A DNA stretch of 64,000 bases from assembly GCF_026241165.1 (NCBI RefSeq), contig NZ_JAPFQN010000005.1, positions 62,001 to 126,000 of the forward strand, written 5' to 3'. Positions 46,330-55,954 of the stretch are shown piece after piece. Positions within the stretch are counted from its first letter, which is position 1, and every line of letters begins with the position of its first letter. Origin of the DNA: Mangrovivirga halotolerans (GTDB lineage: Bacteria; Bacteroidota; Bacteroidia; Cytophagales; Cyclobacteriaceae). The notes under the pieces are model-generated. The model was not told where the DNA came from, ran no database searches, and saw only the letters and a program-made list of their open reading frames with translations. The translations under genes were made by a program, and so were the position numbers.

Positions 46330-47703
46330 ATGATTATGCAAAATATTAATCCGATATCGAATGCTCAGAATTTAACCCATTCCCTTTTATATTTAAAAAA
46401 AGCTATTGAGTATCGCCTGAAAAATTATTACAAAGAGAACAATGCACTAATTACAAATTTAAATGAGGATGATCTGGCTTTTTATGATGATGATTCAGCT
46501 TTTGCCTCATTTATTAAAAGTCACACTCCAAATTTTGCTGAATATTTTATAATTCTATTAGCATTAGCACCTCATATCCAACCTGATTTTATTGAAAAAA
46601 TTATAAAAGAATCATTACCTGAGTCGGGAGATTTTACAGAAATAGGAGGACAAAGAGATAGTGAGGGGAGAGGCTTTGTTCCAACAGGAGAGACAGCTCT
46701 GTTTTTTCTGGCAGGGGATGATTTGGACCTTCGTTTTGCTGTACAAAAGTTTTTTTCAAATGAACATTGGTTTGTCAGAGATGAGGTGCTATTTCTCGAA
46801 AAAGCAAAGTCAGGTAATCCTTTTTATAGTGGCAGAATTATCATGAACCCAGAATATATAGAACTATTTACCGCTGGGTATGTCTCAAATCCTGATTTTG
46901 GTCCCACTTTTCCTGCACAAAATATTTATACTCAAATGGATTGGGAAGACCTGGTTCTCTCAAAACCTGTTCAAGAACAAATTGAAGAACTTAAAAATTG
47001 GGTTGAGTATAATGATGAGTTAATGGATGACTGGGAAATGAATAAAAAGCTTAAACCCGGTTACAGGGTGCTATTTCATGGAGCTCCAGGGACTGGAAAA
47101 ACACTTACAGCTACTTTACTGGGTAAATACACAAATAAAATGGTCTACAGGGTTGATTTATCAACTGTCGTGTCAAAATATATCGGAGAAACTGAAAAAA
47201 ATCTTGAAAACTTATTTAAGAAAGCCGCCAGAAAAGATTGGATCTTGTTCTTTGATGAGGCTGATGCGTTATTTGGAAAGAGAACCAATGTTAGTGATGC
47301 TCACGATCGTTATGCAAATCAGGAAGTAAGCTACTTATTACAAAGGGTTGAAAATTTTGATGGATTAGTTATTTTATCAACTAACTATAAAACCAATATA
47401 GATGAAGCTTTTTTAAGAAGATTTAATGCTATTATTAAATTCCCATTTCCATCTTATGATGAACGAAAAAAAATATGGGAAAAATCATTTCCCAAAGAAA
47501 TTGTATTCGAAAAAGGCTATGATATACCTGCAATTGCAGCCCAATATGAACTTAGCGGTGGTAGTATAATTAATATAGTTCAATTCTCCTGTTTGAAAAT
47601 GCTATCAAATAATAAAAATTACATTGAACTAGAGGAAGTTTATAAAGGTATACAAAGAGAAATGGAGAAAGAAGGGAAGATATTTAAAAAAATCAGCAAA
47701 TAG
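46330..47703 (+). CDS. AAA+ ATPase (Afp15/Pvc15-like)
   Basis: 457 aa. The first about 200 residues are a helical and mixed family-specific N-domain. The AAA+ core has Walker A GAPGTGKT (251-258), Walker B LFFDEADALFG (D309, E310), a sensor segment VILSTNYKTNIDEAF and an RRFN arginine-finger-like motif. In Afp/PVC-type systems Afp15-like ATPases are needed for assembly or cargo handling; their exact step is not settled. It starts directly after the previous stop and is the last gene with tight spacing. Confidence 0.92.
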   Translation: MIMQNINPISNAQNLTHSLLYLKKAIEYRLKNYYKENNALITNLNEDDLAFYDDDSAFASFIKSHTPNFAEYFIILLALAPHIQPDFIEKIIKESLPESGDFTEIGGQRDSEGRGFVPTGETALFFLAGDDLDLRFAVQKFFSNEHWFVRDEVLFLEKAKSGNPFYSGRIIMNPEYIELFTAGYVSNPDFGPTFPAQNIYTQMDWEDLVLSKPVQEQIEELKNWVEYNDELMDDWEMNKKLKPGYRVLFHGAPGTGKTLTATLLGKYTNKMVYRVDLSTVVSKYIGETEKNLENLFKKAARKDWILFFDEADALFGKRTNVSDAHDRYANQEVSYLLQRVENFDGLVILSTNYKTNIDEAFLRRFNAIIKFPFPSYDERKKIWEKSFPKEIVFEKGYDIPAIAAQYELSGGSIINIVQFSCLKMLSNNKNYIELEEVYKGIQREMEKEGKIFKKISK

Positions 47704-47806
47704 GCCTTATAGAGTATATAGAAATCAAATATAAATACTTAACAAAATCAATTGATATTGTGTCATTCGTCACGAAAGAAGCCGATATAATTTATTAAAT
47801 TTATAT

Positions 47807-48388
47807 ATGGCTGAAAATAAACACTTTATCAAGGTATTAAACAACTGGTTATCTACTGCTGACAGAAATTATATTCAGGGTAGATACCTGTGGATTCGCG
47901 GCGGTACTGTCGGAGGAAGTAATTTATTGTGGCTTTCTATAGAGCAGTTAATGAAAATATTACTTCTTCAAAAAGAATCAGATCTTTTAAATTCTGATTT
48001 AGAAGATTTTGATCTAATAGATGAAAAAACGCATGAATTAGCAAAATCTTATGAACAAGATGGAATGCCTGATAGTCTTATAGACAGGGTCAGAAATAAT
48101 TATGATTTTGACTTTTCACACCCTCATCACATGCTGAAGGACATGTGTGATTTTTACAGAAAAAAATATTCTAGTATTACTCCAACTACACAAAGTTTAC
48201 TACTTCATCCTGAGTTAGATAAGGTTTATTTTATGATGCGGGATAAGGTTTTACCAAATGTAGGAGTTTCATTAATTGACCTACTGGAAGTGGATAAGGA
48301 GGAAGGCAATAAGATTAACGAGATAAATGCGTGTGTTTTTAAGGACAATGATCATTTCAGGTCAAGATATGCAAAATCCAGGAGTTAA
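47807..48388 (+). CDS. Unrecognised 193-aa protein, HEPN-like in its helical pattern
   Basis: Mostly helical. The start (LNNWLSTADRNYIQGRYLW, then SNLLWLSIEQLMKILLL and a KTHELAK segment) resembles HEPN domains, in which a four-helix bundle carries an Rx4-6H motif. I cannot find that motif clearly, so it is not supported as an RNase. It lies 103 nt after the ATPase and on the same strand, with no terminator visible between, so it may be co-transcribed. It converges on the porin gene with only 11 nt between the stops. Confidence 0.5.
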   Translation: MAENKHFIKVLNNWLSTADRNYIQGRYLWIRGGTVGGSNLLWLSIEQLMKILLLQKESDLLNSDLEDFDLIDEKTHELAKSYEQDGMPDSLIDRVRNNYDFDFSHPHHMLKDMCDFYRKKYSSITPTTQSLLLHPELDKVYFMMRDKVLPNVGVSLIDLLEVDKEEGNKINEINACVFKDNDHFRSRYAKSRS

Positions 48389-48399
48389 TTATTATACGG

Positions 48400-49659
48400 T
48401 TAAAAGTCGTAATAAACTAGGACGTTAACTCTTATAGCGTCTCCTTTAACGAAGTTCTTATTTGTTCGCTGGCCCCAAATAATTTCTCCTCCGATCTTTG
48501 CCCCATCTGATACATCCCAAAATGTGTTGGACCTAATAGTTTGTCCTCTGAAATACCATTCATCAGGATTTATTGCAAATCTTTCTAACTGTAATATTCC
48601 GTATGTAAAACTTGTCAGCCACTTTTCATTCCACGAATGTTCATAGGTGGCATTGAACCCATAGTTTAAAGGAAGCTTTAATTTATTATTCTTGTCTATT
48701 ATAACATCCAGAACATTATTATCCAGATCATTAAAATATCTTGAAATGCCTCTGCCAACTACAGATTGGAAATACCATTTACCTTGCTTCCAGGAATTTA
48801 TAACTACAGAAGCAGACAACCCATAGCCAAATTTTACAATGACTTCATCAAATATATTCCTACCTGACAAAACAGGTAATATTCCTGATATTTGAAATTG
48901 TCCCCAATTATAATTTTTTCTTATCCGTGCAGTAAAATCAGGTGTTAATTGAAAGATTTCAGCCTCTATGCTATCCGGGAGATTTATATTAGGCACCAGA
49001 TATTCTAAACCTAAATCAAGAGTATAATTATTCCATATATTGGGTAAAGTATATCTCATCTGGGGAGTTCTGATGTTTATGGATGAAGTTGGTCCGGCGA
49101 AATCTACAGTAGCGGGAACCGCTGTCACATGAGAGAACAAACTCCAGGTCTGCCCGAATAAAACATTTTTAAATTGTCCATAAGCATGGCGTATCCTGAA
49201 TCCATCAGCACCCGCAAAATCAGTTTCAAGTCTGATAAATACATTTCCGGAACTTGTACTGTGTGTAACTTCAAATCCGAGTCTGGTTTGACTGATTTGA
49301 TTTGAATAATTGAATATAGGATTATTATCATCTCCAGTTGGGATTTCATGAGTATTAAAGGAGTTCTCAGATTCTAAATTATTCTGATCCATCACTACAT
49401 GATACCTAACGGAACCGAGTATTCTTAGCTGTAATTTCTTATCAGCACTAATAATAAATAACCCTCGATCTTGTCCTATATCTAATGGTGCATCTTCAAT
49501 AATACGAGTTGTATCTACGATTATGCTATCACTTGAACTTATCACTCTTCCAGATATATTTCTGTTCAAACTATCAGGTACATCCTGGCTAAATGACAGG
49601 TGAAAAGTAAATAACAACAATAATAAAAACCCCGGAAGTCTGTAGGCTTTGCCGGACAT
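48400..49659 (-). CDS. Outer-membrane porin, DcaP-like
   Basis: 419 aa with a signal peptide (LLLLFTFHLSFSQ). The mature protein starts with a Ser/Thr linker and DIGQDRGLFIISADKKLQLRILGSVRY, then strands such as TRLGFEVTHST, NVFIRLETDFAGADGFRIRHAYGQF and FGQTWSLFSH, the DcaP-type porin pattern, ending in an aromatic F. It should be a passive channel, substrate unknown. Divergent from the EEP protein gene at 49914. Confidence 0.78.
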   Translation of the reverse strand: MSGKAYRLPGFLLLLLFTFHLSFSQDVPDSLNRNISGRVISSSDSIIVDTTRIIEDAPLDIGQDRGLFIISADKKLQLRILGSVRYHVVMDQNNLESENSFNTHEIPTGDDNNPIFNYSNQISQTRLGFEVTHSTSSGNVFIRLETDFAGADGFRIRHAYGQFKNVLFGQTWSLFSHVTAVPATVDFAGPTSSINIRTPQMRYTLPNIWNNYTLDLGLEYLVPNINLPDSIEAEIFQLTPDFTARIRKNYNWGQFQISGILPVLSGRNIFDEVIVKFGYGLSASVVINSWKQGKWYFQSVVGRGISRYFNDLDNNVLDVIIDKNNKLKLPLNYGFNATYEHSWNEKWLTSFTYGILQLERFAINPDEWYFRGQTIRSNTFWDVSDGAKIGGEIIWGQRTNKNFVKGDAIRVNVLVYYDF

Positions 49660-49913
49660 ATGAATTTATTATAAATACAAAAATAAATTAGTTATATAAC
49701 TATAATTTACACTAATGAAACTCAATATTCACCTTAACTGAATTCTTTTTTAATATTATTTTAAATGATTTAAGCCAGCTTCTTATTAAAAAATATGTAG
49801 GTGATTCTATAATAGAATTCTTAACACTTTAAAACCATGTCTGGCTAAAATTTGAATATATTTTTACCCTAAAATAATAGTTAATTGACTTATTTTCATT
49901 ATCTTAAATAAGG

Positions 49914-50849
49914 ATGAGCCGATTAAAACTATATTGTGTGATAATATCCATCTTGTGCTTTACAAATCTGTACTCACAGGTTCGGGTTGCAACATTCAAT
50001 TGTGAATTCCTGGTAGAAAAAACGATTCACGTAAAATACGGATTGCCATTCAGACTTAGTGATACCACCCAGGAAGTCCGCGAACAATGGACAGATCAAT
50101 TCAGAAGTAAGAAGTTCAATGAGGCAACTATTGAGGTGGCTAAATATATTCACACCCTGAATGCTGATGTTATTGGTTTACAAGAAGTAGGCCAGGAGGA
50201 AGAAGTAGACCTGCTTATTGAAAAACTCGATAGCATGGGAACCAATTATTCTCATTCTCTTGTTTGCTTTTCAAGAGATAACATTACTGGTCAACGGGTA
50301 GCTATCCTTTCTAAATTTCCCATTTTAGAAGGTTGGGATGAATTAGACGGCCGATCCTACTTTTTTACTGAACCGGATATGGACGAAACTGATGATACCG
50401 GGGTTAGTAAAGGACTGAAAGCAACTATTAAAATTAATAATGATACGGTTGATTTTTATGTCCTGCACCTTAAATCAGAACGTGGTGGAGCCGAATCAGA
50501 TTATCAACGACTCGGGCAGGCCTCAATTGTAAGAAGGTATATTATCAATTCATTGGAAGTCGGGAATCATGTGGTTGTAATGGGTGATTTAAATAGTCAA
50601 AAACGTCATCCTGTGATATTAAGAATTCGGGGTTTTGATGATATTTACGAAGAGCTAATTCAATCAGGAGATGATATTTATATCGATGATAAAACGACAA
50701 GGAATACATATACTTATTTAGGTACTCAAGAGCAAATAGATCATATTCTGATATCCTATAGCTTAAGAAAATTTAAAACTAAGATAATCCCTACAACAGA
50801 TAAATTTATCTCCGATCATAATGCAGTGATAGTTGACATTGATCTTTGA
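49914..50849 (+). CDS. Secreted endonuclease/exonuclease/phosphatase-family hydrolase
   Basis: 311 aa. A signal peptide ends near NLYSQ. The catalytic fold starts VRVATFNCEFLVE, with the metal-binding glutamate in GLQEVGQEEE, then FYVLHLKS, the catalytic VVMGDLNSQK segment and the terminal QIDHILIS and SDHNAVIVDI. This matches the EEP family (DNase I-like, inositol phosphatase and sphingomyelinase relatives). The substrate cannot be read from the motifs. It would act outside the cytoplasm. Confidence 0.88.
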   Translation: MSRLKLYCVIISILCFTNLYSQVRVATFNCEFLVEKTIHVKYGLPFRLSDTTQEVREQWTDQFRSKKFNEATIEVAKYIHTLNADVIGLQEVGQEEEVDLLIEKLDSMGTNYSHSLVCFSRDNITGQRVAILSKFPILEGWDELDGRSYFFTEPDMDETDDTGVSKGLKATIKINNDTVDFYVLHLKSERGGAESDYQRLGQASIVRRYIINSLEVGNHVVVMGDLNSQKRHPVILRIRGFDDIYEELIQSGDDIYIDDKTTRNTYTYLGTQEQIDHILISYSLRKFKTKIIPTTDKFISDHNAVIVDIDL

Positions 50850-50905
50850 TCATTGAACAGCATGAGTAAAGAATTAGCTATTGAAGTACTTAACCAAAAG
50901 TTGTC

Positions 50906-51076
50906 ATGAATAGAAAAAACAAGATTAATCTCATTAGCATTTTACTTTTAATAATTTCTGTAATTATGATCTACTTAGGAATTAAAAACAATATCGCTCC
51001 ACCTACATTAACTGGAGTTGGTTTTATCCTGATTATATGGGCAATACAGGAATTTGAAATTGACAGAAAAAAGTGA
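50906..51076 (+). CDS. 56-aa small membrane protein
   Basis: Two hydrophobic segments (LISILLLIISVIMIYLGI and TGVGFILIIWAI) with charged ends (NRKNK start, EFEIDRKK end), so a two-helix hairpin in the inner membrane. It starts ATG overlapping the stop of a 15-codon upstream frame (50862-50909) in ATGA, and is followed by a terminator. Function unknown; its coding character rests on the membrane pattern and the neat frame. Confidence 0.55.
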   Translation: MNRKNKINLISILLLIISVIMIYLGIKNNIAPPTLTGVGFILIIWAIQEFEIDRKK

Positions 51077-51091
51077 GTCTATTAAAATATA

Positions 51092-51118
51092 AAAGTGACG
51101 CCGTTTAAGCGCCACTTT
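51092..51118. terminator. Hairpin between convergent small membrane protein and peroxiredoxin genes
   Basis: AAAGTGACGC (51092-51101) and GCGCCACTTT (51109-51118) pair over 10 positions with one A-C mismatch and a 7-nt loop, with A and T flanks on both sides. It lies 15 nt after the stop at 51076 and 18 nt before the minus-strand stop at 51136, so it could serve both genes. Confidence 0.65.
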
Positions 51119-51135
51119 ATATGAGCTAAAAAAGA

Positions 51136-51798
51136 TTAGACCAACTCTTTTTTAGCGAGGTAGAAGTCTGTTTTTTCAATTGATTCATCGGCCAGCCTTT
51201 CATCCATTTCTTCAAGAGTTTTTGGCGGAGGAATAATCACTTTGTCTCCTTTTTGCCAATCCAGAGGCAAGGCTACTTTATGTTTATCTGAGATTTGTAA
51301 TGCTTCCAGTACCCTCAAAATTTCGTTCATGTTTCGACCAACATTTAAAGGATAATACATGATTAACCTGACTTTTCTTTCCGGATCTATGAAGAATACT
51401 GCCCGTACGGCGGCGGTCTCATGCTCATTTGGTTGAAGCATACCATACAGTTTTGATACTTTCATATCAAGGTCAGCGATTATCGGGAAATTAAAATATA
51501 CTCCGGTATTTTCCCTGACATTATTCACCCAGGCTAAATGAGAATGGATGCTATCAATGCTTAACCCGATAAGCCTTGTGTCTAATTTATCAAATTCATC
51601 TTTGCGTTGTGCAAAACCGCTCATTTCCGTAGTGCATACCGGGGTAAAATCAGCAGGGTGAGAAAATAAAACCACCCAGTTATCTTTAGCATATTCAGAA
51701 AACTTAATACTTCCTTTTGTTGTCATTGCCTCAAAATCAGGAGCCAGGTCACCAATTCTGGGCATTGGATTTGTGTTGTTTAATTCAGTACTTTCCAT
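51136..51798 (-). CDS. 1-Cys peroxiredoxin (Prx6 family)
   Basis: 220 aa. The catalytic motif DFTPVCTTE places the peroxidatic Cys at C55; no other cysteine was seen, which fits a 1-Cys mechanism. The C-terminal extension of about 65 residues with WQKGDKVIIPPPK is the Prx6 dimerisation region. It reduces peroxides in the cytoplasm. Single gene, converging on the small membrane protein gene. Confidence 0.94.
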   Translation of the reverse strand: MESTELNNTNPMPRIGDLAPDFEAMTTKGSIKFSEYAKDNWVVLFSHPADFTPVCTTEMSGFAQRKDEFDKLDTRLIGLSIDSIHSHLAWVNNVRENTGVYFNFPIIADLDMKVSKLYGMLQPNEHETAAVRAVFFIDPERKVRLIMYYPLNVGRNMNEILRVLEALQISDKHKVALPLDWQKGDKVIIPPPKTLEEMDERLADESIEKTDFYLAKKELV

Positions 51799-51964
51799 GG
51801 CTTTTAGTTTTTATATATAGAAAATTACCCATTTATCATATCCCGGAAAGTAACTTTCATCACTTTAAACAAATGAAATTATGTCCTGTTTAGATAGTTA
51901 AGTTCTTTCGTTATATTAGGATTGATATAAACACCAAAAACCGATATACAAACAGGATTACATT

Positions 51965-52870
51965 ATGATAAAAGATAATAGAAAGATTAAAGTTGTTACA
52001 TTTGGCGAAGTTCTCTGGGATGTTTTTGAAGGAAATAAGAAAATTGGAGGAGCCCCGTTAAATGTTGCATTAACAATGCAAAGCCTTGGAGCGGATGTTT
52101 CAATTATCAGTGGAATTGGGAGTGATCATAATGGGGAGGAATTATTAAATATTATCCATCAGGATATAAATGTTGATCATATTCAGAAAAATAAAAATCT
52201 TGCGACAAGCACAGTTGATGTTCAACTAGATGAAAATAAACAAGCAACGTATATTATTCATCAACCTGTAGCCTGGGATGAAATTATGTTTTCGGAAAAG
52301 TTGAAAAATGTTGTTGATGGATGTGATATTTTTATTTTTGGCTCCCTTTCATCTCGAAGTGAAATGAGTAGTAAGACCTTGATCAGACTTCTTGATAACG
52401 ATGCATTCAATGTATTGGATATAAACCTCAGAGCACCACATTATACTAGTGAAACATTGTTAGGACTTACCAATGCAGCAGACTTCGTTAAATTCAATGA
52501 TAAGGAAATTGAAGAGGTTATTAAGCTTGTCTACGGGCAACCTTTTGAAGGAATTGAAGAGGCAATGAAGTATATATCATTAAATTCCGGGGTAGATAAG
52601 ATATGTGTGACTAGAGGCGACAAAGGAGCTGTTTTATATTCTGATGGTGATTTTTTTTATAATCCTGGTTATAATGTAGAAGTGGTAGATACTGTTGGGG
52701 CAGGAGACTCATTTCTAGGCGCATTAGTTTTGAAAATATACGAGGGAGAGGATCCGCAAAAAGCACTTGATTTTGCTAGTGCCATGGGGGCTTATGTCTG
52801 TTCTAAACAAGGAGCTAATCCTGAATATAACGAAAATGATATTGAGGAGATCATGGGTATGGTAAAATGA
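51965..52870 (+). CDS. PfkB-family carbohydrate kinase (fructokinase-like)
   Basis: 301 aa. The start FGEVLWDVFEGNKKIGGAPLNVA and GIGSDHNGEE match fructokinase-type PfkB kinases, with the ATP/anion-hole motif DTVGAGDSFLGALVLKI near residue 242 carrying the catalytic Asp. The sugar is not certain; fructose is the usual one for this N-terminal pattern. Cytoplasmic. No sugar operon is visible around it. Confidence 0.87.
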   Translation: MIKDNRKIKVVTFGEVLWDVFEGNKKIGGAPLNVALTMQSLGADVSIISGIGSDHNGEELLNIIHQDINVDHIQKNKNLATSTVDVQLDENKQATYIIHQPVAWDEIMFSEKLKNVVDGCDIFIFGSLSSRSEMSSKTLIRLLDNDAFNVLDINLRAPHYTSETLLGLTNAADFVKFNDKEIEEVIKLVYGQPFEGIEEAMKYISLNSGVDKICVTRGDKGAVLYSDGDFFYNPGYNVEVVDTVGAGDSFLGALVLKIYEGEDPQKALDFASAMGAYVCSKQGANPEYNENDIEEIMGMVK

Positions 52871-52935
52871 ATATAGTTATAGATGAAGTAAGCCTGGACA
52901 CTTTTCTATTATTGTTTAGGTTCTAGGTAGTATTA

Positions 52936-53997
52936 TTAGAATGCCTCTGTTAACCTGAAATAAATCCCCCAGTCACGAATACCACCGGCAACATCGATTC
53001 CGGCATTAATCCGTTTATCGGGTATCATCATATATCTGATTCCGGCACCACCACCAGGCAAAAGCTGGCTCCAGCCTTCAGGATCATGAGAGAGGGCCAG
53101 TCCTGCAAAAGCGACCATTCCCCATTTATTATAGAATGTCAACCGGTATTCGACTTGTATTGATATATTTTGCTCACCACGAAATTCTCCCTGAGTATAA
53201 CCTCTGATATCTGTTCTTCCAATCGTTCTTTGAGCTTCAAACGGTATGTCATCACCAACAGCAAAATAACTATATAATCTTGTAGCTATGGTTCGTACTG
53301 AATCAACTGGAAAATATTTGTTTATCTCTAATTGAATATTATTGAATTTCACATCAGAACCAAGCCAATCACGATAACTAAATGTTGATAGTTTGGCATA
53401 TAATCCGAAGTGAGAATTATAAACGTTTGAACGATCATCCCATTCCAAAACACCTCCAATTCCATTGAAAGCGCGTGTCTCATTTTTTACTTCTACAGGA
53501 AGGTCAAATAATGTTTCTCGCTTTGAAAAAATAAGTTGAGGTCCAAGGTAAAGATTTTCTCTTAACCTGATTCCAAAATTGAAATAGGCAAAATCAGATG
53601 CTGTATTAAAATCTATAAATACCCCACCAGGGAAAAATGTATCTTCATAATATTGAAAATTGAAATCTACCAGTCCAGCAGCTGCTTTTATTCTAAATTT
53701 ATTCTCAGCGAAAAACAATTGAGCATATGGTAATACGATCCATGATTTGTTTGTAGACCAGAAGCCTGTAACGCCAACTGATGAAATAGGTGAAATGGTA
53801 TCTTTTTCATTTAGTTTAAAAAATCCCATCCCCATCGCACCAATCTTAAACCCAATCGAACGGTTGTAGTCTATAGTAGGCAGACCGATTATCCGGAATT
53901 TCTTTGCCTTTTTTTGGACATCTTGTCCTTGAATAGATAAAAACGAAACACATAATAAACTGATTATTAATAAGAAAGGTGATTTTGTTTTGATCAT
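52936..53997 (-). CDS. D15/BamA-TamA-like outer-membrane barrel
   Basis: 353 aa with a signal peptide (FLSIQGQD). The mature part is a run of transmembrane strands ending in the D15-type core (IGRTDIRGYTQGEFRGEQNISIQVEYRL, MVAFAGLALSHDPE, LLPGGGAGIRYMM) and a C-terminal F. The IRGY-type motif is typical of the BamA/TamA superfamily. No POTRA domains fit in this length, so it is a minimal barrel of unknown role. It is at the downstream end of the minus-strand cluster. Confidence 0.82.
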   Translation of the reverse strand: MIKTKSPFLLIISLLCVSFLSIQGQDVQKKAKKFRIIGLPTIDYNRSIGFKIGAMGMGFFKLNEKDTISPISSVGVTGFWSTNKSWIVLPYAQLFFAENKFRIKAAAGLVDFNFQYYEDTFFPGGVFIDFNTASDFAYFNFGIRLRENLYLGPQLIFSKRETLFDLPVEVKNETRAFNGIGGVLEWDDRSNVYNSHFGLYAKLSTFSYRDWLGSDVKFNNIQLEINKYFPVDSVRTIATRLYSYFAVGDDIPFEAQRTIGRTDIRGYTQGEFRGEQNISIQVEYRLTFYNKWGMVAFAGLALSHDPEGWSQLLPGGGAGIRYMMIPDKRINAGIDVAGGIRDWGIYFRLTEAF

Positions 53998-54023
53998 CTC
54001 TTAAATAGTCAGTTGTTTGTTTT

Positions 54024-55010
54024 TTAAAACCAAAATCCGGCAATACGCTCAATGGTCCAGAAGGCTGCTATAGATCCGATTGCATAGGCAGGAATCTTTT
54101 TAATTATAAGCGGCCAGTTCTTCTTGTATGACAATGCACGGATCACCAGTAAAACAACTAAAACAAAAGCTATCTGACCCAGCTCAACACCGACATTAAA
54201 AAAAGCCAGCGCCAAAGGTATATCTGTTTGAGGAAGTCCGACTTCAGCTAATGCACCGGCAAATCCAAAACCGTGTAAAAGGCCGAAGGTAAAAGCCACG
54301 AGCCATGGTTTTTTGCTGGTAATCGTTTCTTGTCCGCTTGCGTTCTTAACTATCTCAATTGCAAGAAAAACGATACTCAGAGCGATAACAGCTTCAACCG
54401 GAGGCCCGGGTAAATTAGCAAAGCCCAAAACAGCCATGCTAAGTGTTATACTATGTGCTATGGTAAATGCAGTTATGGTCTTAACGATCTTTTTAAATCC
54501 CTTTGTGATTATAATTAAAGCCAGGACAAAAAGTAAATGATCTATACCAAACCAAATATGTTCAACACCCAGAACTGTATAATTTTTTATAACCAGAAAA
54601 GTGCTCATTTTACCGGGAATGATCTTTTCAGGATCGTCAGGTTTTAGCATAAAAGATACCTTTTCCCCGTTGAGGTAATCTACATTTACCAATACATCAA
54701 TCATGGTTTTTTGCAATCCATCAATTATCAGGTCTTGCCCTTCAAGAGGGTTTGATGTGGTCAATGAATATGAGTACAACATCGCACCTTCCATTAACTT
54801 TGGCATTACAATCTCAGTTAATGATTCTGATTGTGGAAATACCGGACTTAACCGGATGACCATATCACCACGACGTGGGATCTTCCAGAAAACATTATAG
54901 GTGGTTTCATTTACCTGCTTGATATGTAGATATGCCGGCCTCATTTCATGAGACAAAAGGATTCCAGGCAGAAACATTAAAATGAATATTAAATAATATC
55001 GTTTAATCAT
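54024..55010 (-). CDS. HupE/UreJ-like membrane protein with a periplasmic N-terminal domain
   Basis: 328 aa. A signal peptide (LMFLPGILLSHE) precedes about 120 residues outside the membrane, followed by six or seven helices with family motifs GVEHIWFGIDHLLFVLAL, FTIAHSITLSMA and FGLLHGFGFAG. HupE/UreJ proteins are linked to nickel or cobalt uptake, but here no urease or hydrogenase gene is seen. It follows the PPIase gene in the cluster by 17 nt. Confidence 0.87.
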   Translation of the reverse strand: MIKRYYLIFILMFLPGILLSHEMRPAYLHIKQVNETTYNVFWKIPRRGDMVIRLSPVFPQSESLTEIVMPKLMEGAMLYSYSLTTSNPLEGQDLIIDGLQKTMIDVLVNVDYLNGEKVSFMLKPDDPEKIIPGKMSTFLVIKNYTVLGVEHIWFGIDHLLFVLALIIITKGFKKIVKTITAFTIAHSITLSMAVLGFANLPGPPVEAVIALSIVFLAIEIVKNASGQETITSKKPWLVAFTFGLLHGFGFAGALAEVGLPQTDIPLALAFFNVGVELGQIAFVLVVLLVIRALSYKKNWPLIIKKIPAYAIGSIAAFWTIERIAGFWF

Positions 55011-55027
55011 CTTTAATTCAAATTTTG

Positions 55028-55906
55028 TTAACTACCGAATTCTGTTAAAATCTTTTCTTTTATTTCGCTATCCAGATTGGCTTCAAGCTTGAGGTCATAA
55101 CTCTTTTTGATATTTTTATATATCTTTTCCCGGCTATCCAGTTCCATATCGTAATCATAGTCTCTTTTTATGACATCCTTCATTTGAGCAAAAGAGGGTA
55201 GTTGAGGATCCGTTTTCTCGGTGATATAAACGAGATGTATACCAAAACCAGATTCAATTGGACCAATCCATTGATTTAGCGGTTGATTTTCCATTGATTC
55301 TGCGATATTGCCACCAAGTTCTGAGTTCAGTTTATTGGCATAGATGCTCTCATAATAAAAAGGAAAGGGTAGAGGATCTCCTAATTTTGTGAACTCATCA
55401 ATAGATATATCACTATTATTTTCTAATACTAATTTAGCTTGAGTGACCGGATCAGAATGATTGTCATAGGTAAAGCAGACCTGGTAAAAGCTATATTGAG
55501 CAGGACGCATATACCTTTCAGAATGTTTATTGTAATATTCTTTAAGGTCTTCCTCGTTTGGGTTATTCACCATCGCTGAAACATCACTGGTAATAAAATC
55601 CATTTTTTGAGCCAGCCTTCTTTTTATAACCTCATCATTATGATCGAGGTTCATTTTTAACGCTTCCCGATACATAACTTCCTGCTTGAGTGTTTTATTG
55701 ATCAGACCAGCGAGTTCTTCTGAGGTAGGTTTTCTCTGCCATTGCAATTCCCATATTGAAACCATATGACTGATATCGCTGTCGTCAATGATTATTGCAT
55801 TTTCCGAATCATTTTCATCAACGGTAAAAGCATAAACTATAAATATGGCAAAGCCAATTAATACAAAATGCAAAAATGGCTCTTTTAATAGTTTTTTCAT
55901 GATCAT
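55028..55906 (-). CDS. Membrane-anchored parvulin-like peptidyl-prolyl isomerase
   Basis: 292 aa (or 290 from the second Met, which starts the neater N-terminus). One N-terminal helix (FVLIGFAIFIVYAFT) anchors it. Then comes a SurA-like helical chaperone region (LINKTLKQEVMYREALKM, HNDEVIKRRLAQKMDF) and a PpiC-type parvulin domain (YSFYQVCFTYDN, LGGNIAES, WIGPIESGFGIHLVYI). It faces the periplasm and probably helps fold the cluster's envelope proteins. It lies 48 nt downstream of the preceding outer-membrane gene. Confidence 0.85.
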   Translation of the reverse strand: MIMKKLLKEPFLHFVLIGFAIFIVYAFTVDENDSENAIIIDDSDISHMVSIWELQWQRKPTSEELAGLINKTLKQEVMYREALKMNLDHNDEVIKRRLAQKMDFITSDVSAMVNNPNEEDLKEYYNKHSERYMRPAQYSFYQVCFTYDNHSDPVTQAKLVLENNSDISIDEFTKLGDPLPFPFYYESIYANKLNSELGGNIAESMENQPLNQWIGPIESGFGIHLVYITEKTDPQLPSFAQMKDVIKRDYDYDMELDSREKIYKNIKKSYDLKLEANLDSEIKEKILTEFGS

Positions 55907-55954
55907 AAATTGATTTGATAGATATATTAAAATAACTAGAAATGATATGCTAAC

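Noticed and set aside
46661-47329. Plus-strand frames of 61 and 83 codons inside the ATPase gene
   Set aside because: They are out-of-frame shadows of the AAA+ coding sequence.
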